From: Aureispira sp. CCB-E
GTDB lineage: Bacteria; Bacteroidota; Bacteroidia; Chitinophagales; Saprospiraceae
Direction of reading: 5' to 3'
DNA length: 64,000 nucleotides
NCBI RefSeq assembly: GCF_031326345.1
Contig: NZ_CP133671.1
Coordinates: forward strand, 4,898,001-4,962,000
A program made the translations under genes and the position numbers. Under the pieces are notes generated by a model. It was not told the origin of the DNA, searched no databases, and was given only the letters and a program-made list of their open reading frames with translations. Positions 27,428-35,595 of the stretch are shown here, piece by piece (the first letter of the stretch is position 1; each line of letters begins with the position of its first letter).

Positions 27428-27458
27428 AACACTCTATAGACAAAGCCCATAGAGTGTT
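27428..27458 (-). terminator. Terminator after the first trypsin-like protease
   Basis: A perfect 10-bp stem AACACTCTAT / ATAGAGTGTT closes an 11-base loop. On the minus strand it is followed by C and TTTTTT. The remainder of the 27192-27510 interval shows only AT-rich sequence and the PilJ-like gene promoter. Confidence 0.8.
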
Positions 27459-27510
27459 TTTTCTTTCTTTTATTACGTTTATTTATCTAGTATAAGATTC
27501 TATGCTCCTA

Positions 27511-29826
27511 CTAATGTTTGATAATTTTCTTAGCATAGGTTTGATCACCAACTCGCAACTTTATAAAATACATTCCTGCATTGTACTGTTTCAAATCTAA
27601 TTCAAGTCGCTCCGCAATACTATTCCCTAAGCTTATTTGTTCTAGCAACTGCCCTGTTATTGTATATAGTTCTAATTGAACATCTTGAGATTCTTTTAAG
27701 GCAAAATCAATAGACACCATTCCCTCTGTTGGATTAGGATATACATTCAACTCGTTTAGGGAATTCACATTTGTTTGACCATTGATAACAAGAGGTAAAC
27801 AAAAATAGTGGACAGCGCTATCTCCAAAATTTCCACTGGGAGCAGTCATTTTCACAAGTTCATTGCCAACAGCATCCGCAATCCAATAATCTCCTGAACG
27901 ACCACAGAAACTACTGGTACCATCCAAGCCATCTCCATAATTATCATATATTGTATAACGATAACAACCATCTGCTAGGCAAAATTGCTCTTTGAAAGTA
28001 TCCAAACTTGAAAAGTTGTTGCTATAAGGACCGCCGCTATACAAAACGATCCCACTTGCCGAATCGCTAATAGACCAACTTGTTTCGCTCCCAAAACAGT
28101 CAAAAGCCAATGAATATGCTACCGATTGACCTCCCAAAGTTATAAAGAAAGGCACACTACGAGCATCGTTAACCACATTAGAATCCAATGCACCATTAGG
28201 TGTTATCGTTTTGGCATTAAATATATGTGCTCCAGCACTTGCCGTTACCGTTGGCAAAACAACCGTTGCCATGCTATTAGGAAGCAGAGTTCCTGTCCAA
28301 GAATAAGTAGGATAAGCTACGCCGTCTACATCATAGATAATGTCTACAGTGGTAATCGTATCGCTGCCATAGTTTCGAATGGAAATTTCAGGAATAAAAG
28401 AATCAACATTACAATAGTTCTCTTCTATACCACTAATTTGAGCCACACCAGCATCCAAAGCAATACCTGGACCATTAGGATTGTACCCTGAGTGTGTCAA
28501 TACATTGGTATTTCCTGGATCTAACCAATCCTTCAAACGCTCAGAAGCACTAGCACCATTCCAAGAAACATCCAAACGACCATAATTATCCTCTAATCCA
28601 TTGTCATTCGTTCCGTTACAAGCAGCACCTCCACCATACAACTGCCCAATAATCAATTGATTTTGATTAAACAAAGGAGACCCTGAAGAACCTGGCTCTG
28701 TCACTCCCTGTTCCCAGTCTGCTACTTCCCATACGGCAGCACCACTCCAATTCAGTGCAGTAACAGGGTCTTCTTCTCGACAAATTTTCTTTACATCACC
28801 ACGAGGATGGTGAATTCCTGTTACTTCTGTAGCAGGCGTTGTACTTCTGTCCCAACCTGCATAGTAGATATTTCCTGTTGGGGCGCTATTTAATTCCATT
28901 AATGCAAAATCAGAACCACTATTGTTTGCTCGTAAAACGGCACCATTCACCTCATTGTATGGTCCTCCAGGGTCTTGACTATTGCCATTTTGAGCACAAA
29001 CAGGTACAGGACTATCCCAATTAAAGCGAAAAACCCATGCTCCTAAACCTGAGGTACCACAGTGATTAGCCGTCAAAAAATAAGGTGTTCCATCATTAGA
29101 AGTATTGTTAATTAAAGCACCTGTACAGTTGCCACTTCCTCCTACAATAATAATGGCAACTGAATTGATCTGATCTTGCCATCCCAAACCCAATGGACAA
29201 GCAACATCTATATTACATGCCCCTCCGTCATTAAGACCTTTAATTGCCTTTTCCATCGGATAACCTTTAAGCGAACGATATCCATGCACAACCATACTTA
29301 TATTCAAAGCACCAGTTCCTTGGACAGCTTTCGGTTCGTAGTATTCTACTACAATATTATCACCTTTAACCAACGTAGTTCCTAGCATTCTATCGGCATT
29401 GTTGTTTTGGCTAGTATAAGCGCCTTGTACCTCTTTTGTTTTCGGATTATATAAATAAACCGTTGCTCCTGCCGGTAATTGATAATCATCAAATACCAAG
29501 TTCATTGTTAAAGCTCCTCTTGACTCAAACTCGATTTGCCAAATTCGATCCCCGTTTTCCAAGGTAGTCCATGTTCCACTATTATTAAGACCATAATTGA
29601 CCGTATGCTCATATCCAAATTGCCAAGGCTTCATACCTGTAGCATCATTTAATGCATCTACTTTTTTTTGTTTTTCTAAATCAAATTTTGGCATTAAATA
29701 GTAATCAATTGCTGGTCTAGATTTTTTTAAACTCCAACTATGAGGTTGTCCCTCATTGGTCATTTGTGCCTTAGTTTGAATCGCTAATAAACAACCTATC
29801 AGAATAAAAATAAAAGTTCTGCTCAT
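27511..29826 (-). CDS. Secreted trypsin-like serine protease, T9SS type A signal (paralogue 1)
   Basis: I start at ATG 29826, which gives a clean signal peptide (MSRTFIFILIGCLLAIQTKAQ) and the same 771-residue length as the neighbouring paralogue; the frame runs upstream to 29964 without support. After an N-terminal propeptide-like region comes a chymotrypsin-fold protease (about 205-450). Its triad is His255 (TANHCG), Asp306 (SDFALMEL) and Ser381 (GSSGSP), closest in style to lysyl endopeptidase-like bacterial enzymes. A CARDB-like beta-sandwich (about 465-600) and another beta domain precede the type A sorting domain (LNVYPNPTEGMVSIDF, ending YAKKIIKH). It is predicted to be exported by T9SS and to act outside the cell. 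A terminator follows, so it is probably transcribed alone. Confidence 0.9.
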   Translation of the reverse strand: MSRTFIFILIGCLLAIQTKAQMTNEGQPHSWSLKKSRPAIDYYLMPKFDLEKQKKVDALNDATGMKPWQFGYEHTVNYGLNNSGTWTTLENGDRIWQIEFESRGALTMNLVFDDYQLPAGATVYLYNPKTKEVQGAYTSQNNNADRMLGTTLVKGDNIVVEYYEPKAVQGTGALNISMVVHGYRSLKGYPMEKAIKGLNDGGACNIDVACPLGLGWQDQINSVAIIIVGGSGNCTGALINNTSNDGTPYFLTANHCGTSGLGAWVFRFNWDSPVPVCAQNGNSQDPGGPYNEVNGAVLRANNSGSDFALMELNSAPTGNIYYAGWDRSTTPATEVTGIHHPRGDVKKICREEDPVTALNWSGAAVWEVADWEQGVTEPGSSGSPLFNQNQLIIGQLYGGGAACNGTNDNGLEDNYGRLDVSWNGASASERLKDWLDPGNTNVLTHSGYNPNGPGIALDAGVAQISGIEENYCNVDSFIPEISIRNYGSDTITTVDIIYDVDGVAYPTYSWTGTLLPNSMATVVLPTVTASAGAHIFNAKTITPNGALDSNVVNDARSVPFFITLGGQSVAYSLAFDCFGSETSWSISDSASGIVLYSGGPYSNNFSSLDTFKEQFCLADGCYRYTIYDNYGDGLDGTSSFCGRSGDYWIADAVGNELVKMTAPSGNFGDSAVHYFCLPLVINGQTNVNSLNELNVYPNPTEGMVSIDFALKESQDVQLELYTITGQLLEQISLGNSIAERLELDLKQYNAGMYFIKLRVGDQTYAKKIIKH

Positions 29827-30190
29827 AATACACTTTGTTGGTAAAAATTTCGAAAATAAAGTGGGGACAAAACAAAAATAAGATTTTATTAACAAAAGAA
29901 TGTCTTTTATTTGCCAAAACACAAAACAGGAAGTTGATAAAAAAAGGACTCTAGCCAACAACAAAACACCATTTGCTCCTATCTTTCAGGCGCTTATTTT
30001 ACTTTTAATTACTATAATTTTAGTACTGCACTGTTACGATGTAGTCGTAGATTATTCCATGAGCAGTTTCTTTATGCCCTCTTCTATCACTTAGTACGCT
30101 CCTAAATATGGTATAAAAAACACCCTACAAGCCTAAAAGCTCATAGAGTGTAACTAACATCCACTACTTTTTGACAAAAAATAAAGTATC
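29827..30190. promoter_or_regulatory. Spacer between the two proteases, with conserved leader
   Basis: The stretch 29846-29915 resembles 32529-32597 upstream of the second protease (shared TTTCGAAAAT, GTGGGG and TTTGCC blocks in the same order). This suggests that the promoter or leader was duplicated with the gene. The rest holds the terminator of the second protease; no gene is seen. Confidence 0.55.
30120..30151 (-). terminator. Terminator after the second trypsin-like protease
   Basis: An imperfect hairpin (10 of 13 positions pair; loop CTAAAA) is followed on the minus strand by TTTTTTATACC. Confidence 0.65.
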
Positions 30191-32506
30191 TTAATTCTTA
30201 ACAATTTTTTTGACAAGTGTTTGGTCTCCAACCCGCAGTTTCACAAAATACATCCCCATACTATACATATTTAAATCAAATTCAAACTGCTCTGATGTAC
30301 TATCTTGAGCAATTACTTGCTCTAGCAATTGCCCTGTTGCCGTATACAGTTCTAGCCTAATATTTTCAGATTCTTTTAATCCTAAATTAACATAAACAAT
30401 TCCATCAGTTGGATTTGGAAATACTTTAAACTCATTCAAATTAAAAATAGACATCTGATTACTAACAACATATGGCAAGCAAAAATAATGAACTGCGCTA
30501 TCTCCAAAATTTCCATTTGCCGCTGTCATACGAGCTAACTCATTGCCATTTTCATCCCTTATCGTATAATCTCCTGAACGACCACAAAAACCTGTTCCAT
30601 CCATACCATCTCCGTGTTTATCGTAGATAGTATAACGATAGCAACCATTTGTCAAACAAAATCGCTCTTGAGCAGTATCTATTGTTGAAAAATTATCAAG
30701 ATAGAAAGCCGTATCTCTACTATACAAAACTTGACCAGTTGCAGAATCTGTTAGTGACCACGAAGTTTCGCTAGCAAAACAGTCCAAAATTAACTCCAAA
30801 TCTACTTGTTGCCCTCCCCTTGTAATAGAAAAAGACATACTACGAGCATCATCAACTGTGTTAGAATCAACCATGCCATTGGGCATAACAGTAACCGCAG
30901 TAAATGTATGCATTCCATCCGTCGAGGTTATCGTTGGCAAAAAAGCTCTTACAATACCATTAGGAGCTAAAGTTCCTATCCACGAATAATTAGGATAGGG
31001 AATTCCATCCACATCATAAACAATCTCTAGAGTAGTAATGGTATCACTCCCGTAATTATGAATTAAAATTTCAGGGATAAAAGAATCTACGCCACAATAA
31101 AGTGCTTCAATTCCATTAATCTGAACAACTCCAGCATCTACAGCCAATACTGGAGCATTTGGGTCGTAACCAGATTGTTGTACCAGCCCTATATTTCCTG
31201 GGTCTAACCAATCTTTCAGACGATCCGCAGGACTTGTACCATTCCAAGAAACATCAAAACGACCGTAAGCATCTGCATCGGCATTACCACTTGTACCAAC
31301 ACAGGCTGATGCCCCCCCCAATAACTGCCCAACAATTAATTTATTCTGATTGAATAAAGGGGATCCTGAAGAACCTGATTCTGTTACTCCTTGATCCCAC
31401 CCCTCTACATTCCATAATGACTTCCCTGCATTTACAAATACAGCAGCATCATTATCTCGACTAATTTTCTTTACATCGCCAGAAGGATGATGGATTCCAG
31501 TTACTTGAGTTGCAGGAGTTGTACTTCTATTCCAACCCGCATAATAAACATTTCCTGTTGGGGTGTTATTCAACTCCAACAACAAAACATCAGAATCACT
31601 TTTCTTTGCACGCAATACAGCACCATTTATTTCATTATATGGCGCACCAGGGTCTTGGCTATTACCTACTTGTGCACAAACGGGTACAGGGCTTTCCCAA
31701 TTAAAACGAAAAACCCATGCGCCAAAACCTGCAGCTCCACAATGTTCTGCCGTTAAGAAATAAGGTGTTCCATCATTAGAAGTGTTGTTAATCAACGCTC
31801 CTGAGCAAAGTGCATTCCCTCCTTCTATAATCAACGCAACTGAATTGATTTGATCTTGCCACCCTGAACCCAGCGGACAATTCACATCTATATGACAATC
31901 TCCAGCATCGTTCAAACCTTTCGTTAATTTACTACTAGGATAAGCTCCTAATTGACGATATCCATGAACAACCATACTAATATTTAAAGCCCCTAGACCT
32001 TGTACCACCTTAGGTTCATAGTACTCAATCACAACATTATCACCCTGTATAAGTGTCGTTCCTAACATTCTATCAGCACTATTATTGGCATGAGTATAGG
32101 CTCCCTGTACTTCTTTTGTTTTGGGATTGTACAAATAAACAGTAGCTCCCTTAGGCAAATGATAGTCATCAAAAACAAAATTCATTGTTAAGGCATTTTT
32201 TGATTCGATCTCAATTTGCCAAATTCGATCTCCATTTGCCAATGTCGTCCAAGTACCACTATTATTCAAGCCATAATTGACGGTATATTCATAGCCAAAT
32301 TGCCACGGTTTTGTTTTCGAGGCGGCATTTAATGCATCTATTTTTTTTTGTTTTTCTAAATTAAATTTTGGCATTAAGTAATAATCAATTCTAGATTGAT
32401 TTTTTTTTAAACTCCAACTGCGAGGTGCTCCTTCATTTGTCATTTGTGCGGTTGTCTGGTGGACAAATAGACAACTGAATAAGATAGAAATGAAAATTCT
32501 CTTCAT
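30191..32506 (-). CDS. Secreted trypsin-like serine protease, T9SS type A signal (paralogue 2)
   Basis: This is the same 771-residue length and domain order as the protease gene just downstream: signal peptide (to TTAQ), propeptide, protease domain with His255 in TAEHCG, an SDVLLLEL Asp segment and GSSGSP, CARDB-like beta domain, and type A sorting domain (FKVFPNPTDGIVYVNL, ending LVKKIVKN). The two proteins agree through most of their length, so they arose by tandem duplication. Differences around the pocket, such as VAVF-type substitutions after the DVKKI segment, could change specificity, but I cannot tell how. The upstream leader is also similar between the two copies. Confidence 0.9.
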   Translation of the reverse strand: MKRIFISILFSCLFVHQTTAQMTNEGAPRSWSLKKNQSRIDYYLMPKFNLEKQKKIDALNAASKTKPWQFGYEYTVNYGLNNSGTWTTLANGDRIWQIEIESKNALTMNFVFDDYHLPKGATVYLYNPKTKEVQGAYTHANNSADRMLGTTLIQGDNVVIEYYEPKVVQGLGALNISMVVHGYRQLGAYPSSKLTKGLNDAGDCHIDVNCPLGSGWQDQINSVALIIEGGNALCSGALINNTSNDGTPYFLTAEHCGAAGFGAWVFRFNWESPVPVCAQVGNSQDPGAPYNEINGAVLRAKKSDSDVLLLELNNTPTGNVYYAGWNRSTTPATQVTGIHHPSGDVKKISRDNDAAVFVNAGKSLWNVEGWDQGVTESGSSGSPLFNQNKLIVGQLLGGASACVGTSGNADADAYGRFDVSWNGTSPADRLKDWLDPGNIGLVQQSGYDPNAPVLAVDAGVVQINGIEALYCGVDSFIPEILIHNYGSDTITTLEIVYDVDGIPYPNYSWIGTLAPNGIVRAFLPTITSTDGMHTFTAVTVMPNGMVDSNTVDDARSMSFSITRGGQQVDLELILDCFASETSWSLTDSATGQVLYSRDTAFYLDNFSTIDTAQERFCLTNGCYRYTIYDKHGDGMDGTGFCGRSGDYTIRDENGNELARMTAANGNFGDSAVHYFCLPYVVSNQMSIFNLNEFKVFPNPTDGIVYVNLGLKESENIRLELYTATGQLLEQVIAQDSTSEQFEFDLNMYSMGMYFVKLRVGDQTLVKKIVKN

Positions 32507-32875
32507 AATTAAGTTTTATTTGTAATAAATTTCGAAAATGAGGTGGGGGTGAAATAAAAGTAAGATTTCCTCAACAAAGGATACGTTTTTCATTTGCCGA
32601 AATCAGAACAGAAAACGGATAAAAAAAGAATAATTACCTCATAATAAAACGCAAAAACAAAACCATAAATCAATAATAATCAAAGTATTAAAAAAAAATT
32701 CATGCTATTTTAAAACTACATTTAAACGATCTTACCTTTAGACAATTACCCTTTATCAGATAACTATTATCTAGGCAACTCATTTTTCTCTCAAACGTAT
32801 TTAGAAGTTTTTTTCGGTAGGCAAGTACTTCTTTTGTTGCATAGCAGTTTTATCATTTCAACTAGTCTAAATAAA
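32507..32875. promoter_or_regulatory. Upstream region of the second protease
   Basis: It contains the conserved leader (32529-32597) shared with paralogue 1. The remainder is AT-rich with no recognised gene or repeat. Confidence 0.5.
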
Positions 32876-32911
32876 AACGGCTACTAGAAAATCACATTTC
32901 TAATAGCCGTT
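32876..32911 (-). terminator. Terminator after the biotin carrier gene
   Basis: The arms AACGGCTACTAGAAA and TTTCTAATAGCCGTT form a 15-position stem with one mismatch and a 6-base loop. Short T-rich stretches lie on both sides, so it may work in both directions. Confidence 0.75.
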
Positions 32912-32947
32912 TTTTATCTGACTTAATAGTATTTTTGTTGCTTCTAA

Positions 32948-33421
32948 TTACTCAAATTCTACTAAAATTTGATTTTTTTCCACAGGTGTTCCTTTTCCAA
33001 TTTCAATGCTTTTGACCACAGCATTGCCATCTGCTTTTATAATATTCTCCATTTTCATAGCCTCCAATATAAGGACAGAATCTCCTTTAGCCACCGTATC
33101 TCCTACCTGTACCAAAACATCCAAAACCAACCCAGGCATTGGAGCTTTGATGTGGTTTACTTTTTGAGCTGTCATATTGGAGAACCCTAATTTTTCTACC
33201 AAGAGATCAAATTTATCTTTCAGTGTTACATTATAAACATTTCTATTAATTTTAATCCGAAATGTTTTTGTTTCATAATCCGCCTCCAAGACCGTCGCAT
33301 CAAAAGACTGGTTGTCTTGTAAGATATGAAATCTCCCATCTTTTATTTCCAATAAATCCCAGTTTAAACTATTGGGATCTATCATTGATTTATAATTCTC
33401 ATTAACATTAGATTCGTACAT
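32948..33421 (-). CDS. Biotin carboxyl carrier (biotin/lipoyl-binding) protein
   Basis: The C-terminal about 70 residues form a biotinyl domain with the canonical EAMKMEN motif; Lys123 is the predicted biotinylation site. The flanking PMPG and VGDTVAKGDSVLIL segments are typical. The N-terminal half (about 1-85) is a short beta-rich extension found in the small carrier subunits of Bacteroidota acyl-CoA carboxylase or decarboxylase complexes. The protein should carry CO2 between a biotin carboxylase and a carboxyltransferase, neither of which is in the window. It lies 6 bases after a small membrane-protein gene of the AtpZ group, so it is probably co-transcribed with it. A terminator follows. 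Confidence 0.88.
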   Translation of the reverse strand: MYESNVNENYKSMIDPNSLNWDLLEIKDGRFHILQDNQSFDATVLEADYETKTFRIKINRNVYNVTLKDKFDLLVEKLGFSNMTAQKVNHIKAPMPGLVLDVLVQVGDTVAKGDSVLILEAMKMENIIKADGNAVVKSIEIGKGTPVEKNQILVEFE

Positions 33422-33427
33422 AAAACG

Positions 33428-33805
33428 TTATGTTTTTGCTAATTTAGTTACAAAATAGACTTCGTATACTGTATAAACTAAGTAGACAAATAAAAAAGGT
33501 AAGGCAAAATAAGCTGTTTTAGGTGCTGTTACCAACATATAAACAATTAACAAAGTGGCACAAAAAAGCATTTTAAAAAAGATAGACAGCAAGAATATTT
33601 GCCCAAATAGATTTTTGTTTTCGCTTTTTGCAGTTTTGGAAGAAGCATAAAACAAACCTATAGAGAATAAAATAAAGAAGCCCCAACTTATCCATGATAA
33701 AGATAGATGAGAGCTTATTAAGTTAGATGAGTCTAGCAGCACCAATAATAAAGCGACAACAATAGATATGATTGTAAGCTGTATATAAAATTTTTTGGGA
33801 GCCAT
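33428..33805 (-). CDS. Small four-helix membrane protein (ATP-synthase-I-like position)
   Basis: The 125 residues contain four hydrophobic helices (about 8-25, 35-53, 68-92 and 98-118) separated by short charged loops, with a Lys-rich N-terminus. I see no catalytic motif. In many Bacteroidota a protein of this size and topology lies between AtpZ and AtpB and is regarded as an ATP-synthase-I-like assembly factor; here it follows AtpZ by 45 bases, but AtpB does not follow. The name is therefore an inference from position and topology. The biotin carrier gene starts 6 bases after its stop. Confidence 0.65.
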   Translation of the reverse strand: MAPKKFYIQLTIISIVVALLLVLLDSSNLISSHLSLSWISWGFFILFSIGLFYASSKTAKSENKNLFGQIFLLSIFFKMLFCATLLIVYMLVTAPKTAYFALPFLFVYLVYTVYEVYFVTKLAKT

Positions 33806-33850
33806 TCTCCTTTTGTATTAAAAATCGTTTTGTTTCTACCAATTTAGAAA

Positions 33851-34093
33851 CTACGATTCATTATCTGAAATTGCTTGTTTGATAAAATAATATAGAGATA
33901 GTCCAACCCCTAAAAGAGAACCTATTAGCACAAAAAGCACTTTGGTTTCCAACCAAGCATCTAGTTTTAATCCTACAAAAATAAACAAACCAATGGTTAC
34001 TCCCATTTGAGTAGCCATACTGGTATACTTTAGGAAATTAACTTGCTTTTTGGACGTTTTGCTTTTTGTTAGATGAGGATCCTTCTTGTCCAT
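33851..34093 (-). CDS. atpZ: AtpZ/AtpI family protein
   Basis: A short basic N-terminus is followed by two membrane helices. The family pattern QMGVTIGLFIFVGLKLDAWL is followed by a second helix with GSLLGVGLSLYYFIKQ. AtpZ/AtpI proteins are small inner-membrane proteins encoded ahead of the F1Fo ATP synthase genes and are linked to c-ring assembly or Mg/Ca transport. From ATG 34093 the gene overlaps the end of the bactofilin gene by 56 bases in another frame. An internal ATG before ATQMG (near 34018) would remove the overlap but shorten the basic leader. Translational coupling with bactofilin is likely. Confidence 0.8.
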   Translation of the reverse strand: MDKKDPHLTKSKTSKKQVNFLKYTSMATQMGVTIGLFIFVGLKLDAWLETKVLFVLIGSLLGVGLSLYYFIKQAISDNES

Positions 34094-34481
34094 TTTTAGT
34101 TTGTGTTGAAGAAGTTTTTTTCATAATAGAAGCACCGTCAAACACAGCTCCGTCCTCAATAATTAACTTATTGGTTCTTAAATCACCGAATACCGTTCCA
34201 GCACTTTGAATGTGCAAACAACCTCTGGCGGTAATATTACCTTCTATTCTACCTTCAATTAAAATGCTTTCGCAGACAATATTGCCAACAATTAAAGCAT
34301 TTTTTCCAACAACAACTTTAGCTTCACTTTCCAAATTGCCTTCTAGTTTGCCATCAATTCTTATATCTGTTTTTGATTTAAGATTTCCTGTAATGACCGT
34401 ACCAAATACCAAGCTATTGTGGGCAGATGAAGAAGCTCCTTTTCCTTTAGGTAAATTATTTTCTTTTTTTGCTCCAAACAT
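34038..34481 (-). CDS. Bactofilin (polymer-forming cytoskeletal protein)
   Basis: The central region (about 25-115) is the right-handed beta-helix of bactofilins. It begins LVFGTVITGNLKSKTDIRID and continues with short repeats such as GKLEGNLESEAKVVVG, GNIVCESILIEG and GNITARGCLHI. The ends are disordered and polar, with Lys/Pro/Ser at the N-terminus and Ser/Lys/Gln at the C-terminus. Bactofilins polymerise without nucleotides and help set cell shape or position envelope proteins. The length (147) is typical. It overlaps AtpZ by 56 bases and lies 243 bases after infC. Bactofilin next to AtpZ is a known Bacteroidota arrangement. Confidence 0.9.
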   Translation of the reverse strand: MFGAKKENNLPKGKGASSSAHNSLVFGTVITGNLKSKTDIRIDGKLEGNLESEAKVVVGKNALIVGNIVCESILIEGRIEGNITARGCLHIQSAGTVFGDLRTNKLIIEDGAVFDGASIMKKTSSTQTKNGQEGSSSNKKQNVQKAS

Positions 34482-34631
34482 GAAATTATAATTATACTAA
34501 AATTTTTATCAATGTAACCTTTCAAAAACAACCATTTCATTTGCGAGTTGGTCTCAACGACACGCTATACGCAAATTCCAAGCTTGCCTTTAAAAATTTG
34601 TATACAATAAGGCACACTAAGTTATAGTTAC

Positions 34632-34655
34632 CCTGTCTTTTTGAACAAAGACAGG
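34632..34655 (-). terminator. Hairpin downstream of infC
   Basis: A perfect 9-bp stem CCTGTCTTT / AAAGACAGG with loop TTGAAC lies between infC and bactofilin. There is no long T-tract on the minus strand, so it may be only a partial terminator or a processing site. Confidence 0.55.
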
Positions 34656-34724
34656 ATTTTGGGGCAAAGATAAGAAATATTAAGAGGCTTTTACTGAAGT
34701 TTGCTCCTAATAAAATGTTAAGTT

Positions 34725-35321
34725 TTATTTAGACTTACCCATCTTCTTAGGGGCCAAGGTACAATGCATTCTTCTATCTTCCATTTTAGGTGGATAATCA
34801 GGGAAGCCAATACCTTCTAGTTCCTTCAAAAATCTTTTCAAAAGATCTCTTCCTCTATCTTTAAACACAATAGTACGTCCTTTAAATTGAACATAAGCTT
34901 TCACCTTAGCACCTTGCTCTAAGAATTTTTTAGCATGCTTCAATTTAAATTCAAAATCGTGGTCATCTGTGTTCGGACCAAAGCGAATTTCTTTAACGAC
35001 TACTTTTACCTGTTTAGATTTAAGCTCTTTTTCTTTTTTCTTCTTTTCATACAAGAATTTCTTGTATTCAATAATCTTACAAACAGGAGGAGAAGCTTTT
35101 GGAGAGATTTCGACCAAATCCATTTCCAATTTAGTAGCGTATTCCAGTGCTTTTGAAGTTGGATAGACACCTGGTTCTAAGTCTTTTCCTGCTACTTTGC
35201 TGATTTCTTTAAAATTATTTCCAACCAAGCGCACTTCAGGTACTTTGATAAATCCATTAATGCGATGACTCGGTTGATTCCCCTTGTTATAGGTGTTTCT
35301 TCTATTAAATTTTTTAGCCAA
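34725..35321 (-). CDS. infC: Translation initiation factor IF-3 (non-ATG start)
   Basis: The N-terminal domain signature HRINGFIKVPEVRLVG is at about residues 19-34. The C-terminal ribosome-binding domain follows a Lys/Glu-rich linker and has KEIRFGPNTDDHDFEFKLKHA and FKGRTIVFKDRGR. IF-3 binds the 30S subunit and checks the initiator tRNA and start codon. The start shown is TTG (MAKKFNRRN). The next in-frame ATG is about residue 67, inside the conserved domain, and the upstream in-frame sequence has only rare starts (ATC two codons earlier, ATT further up). IF-3 genes with rare start codons are autoregulated in E. coli. No rpmI-rplT follow it. Confidence 0.93.
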   Translation of the reverse strand: MAKKFNRRNTYNKGNQPSHRINGFIKVPEVRLVGNNFKEISKVAGKDLEPGVYPTSKALEYATKLEMDLVEISPKASPPVCKIIEYKKFLYEKKKKEKELKSKQVKVVVKEIRFGPNTDDHDFEFKLKHAKKFLEQGAKVKAYVQFKGRTIVFKDRGRDLLKRFLKELEGIGFPDYPPKMEDRRMHCTLAPKKMGKSK

Positions 35322-35507
35322 TACGATTCGTTTTATTATAAAAATAGGGAAATAGTCCCTTGTGTTTCTTTTACTAGAATAAAGTTAAAAAACTTTAACT
35401 TTTTACAACAACATATTCAATTAAATATTGTCCTTTTATCAAAAAAAGTCGTTAAATCAGTCGTTCTTGGGCATTTTTTGATTCTAAACGCCCCAATACT
35501 TCATATA

Positions 35508-35543
35508 AAGAGCCGAATTGTGGGTACTCACAATTCGGCTCTT
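35508..35543 (-). terminator. Strong hairpin after bamA paralogue 1
   Basis: A perfect 15-bp GC-containing stem (AAGAGCCGAATTGTG with its reverse complement) closes on GGTACT. A T-tract is lacking on the minus strand, but the stem is the strongest in this part of the window. Confidence 0.65.
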
Positions 35544-35595
35544 AACTATAATTTATTATGAATACGGCTTTACTATTTTAGTAACAGTAAAACGC

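Noticed and set aside
29827-29964. N-terminal extension of trypsin-like protease 1
   Set aside because: The signal peptide begins at 29826, and the paralogue has the matching start and length.
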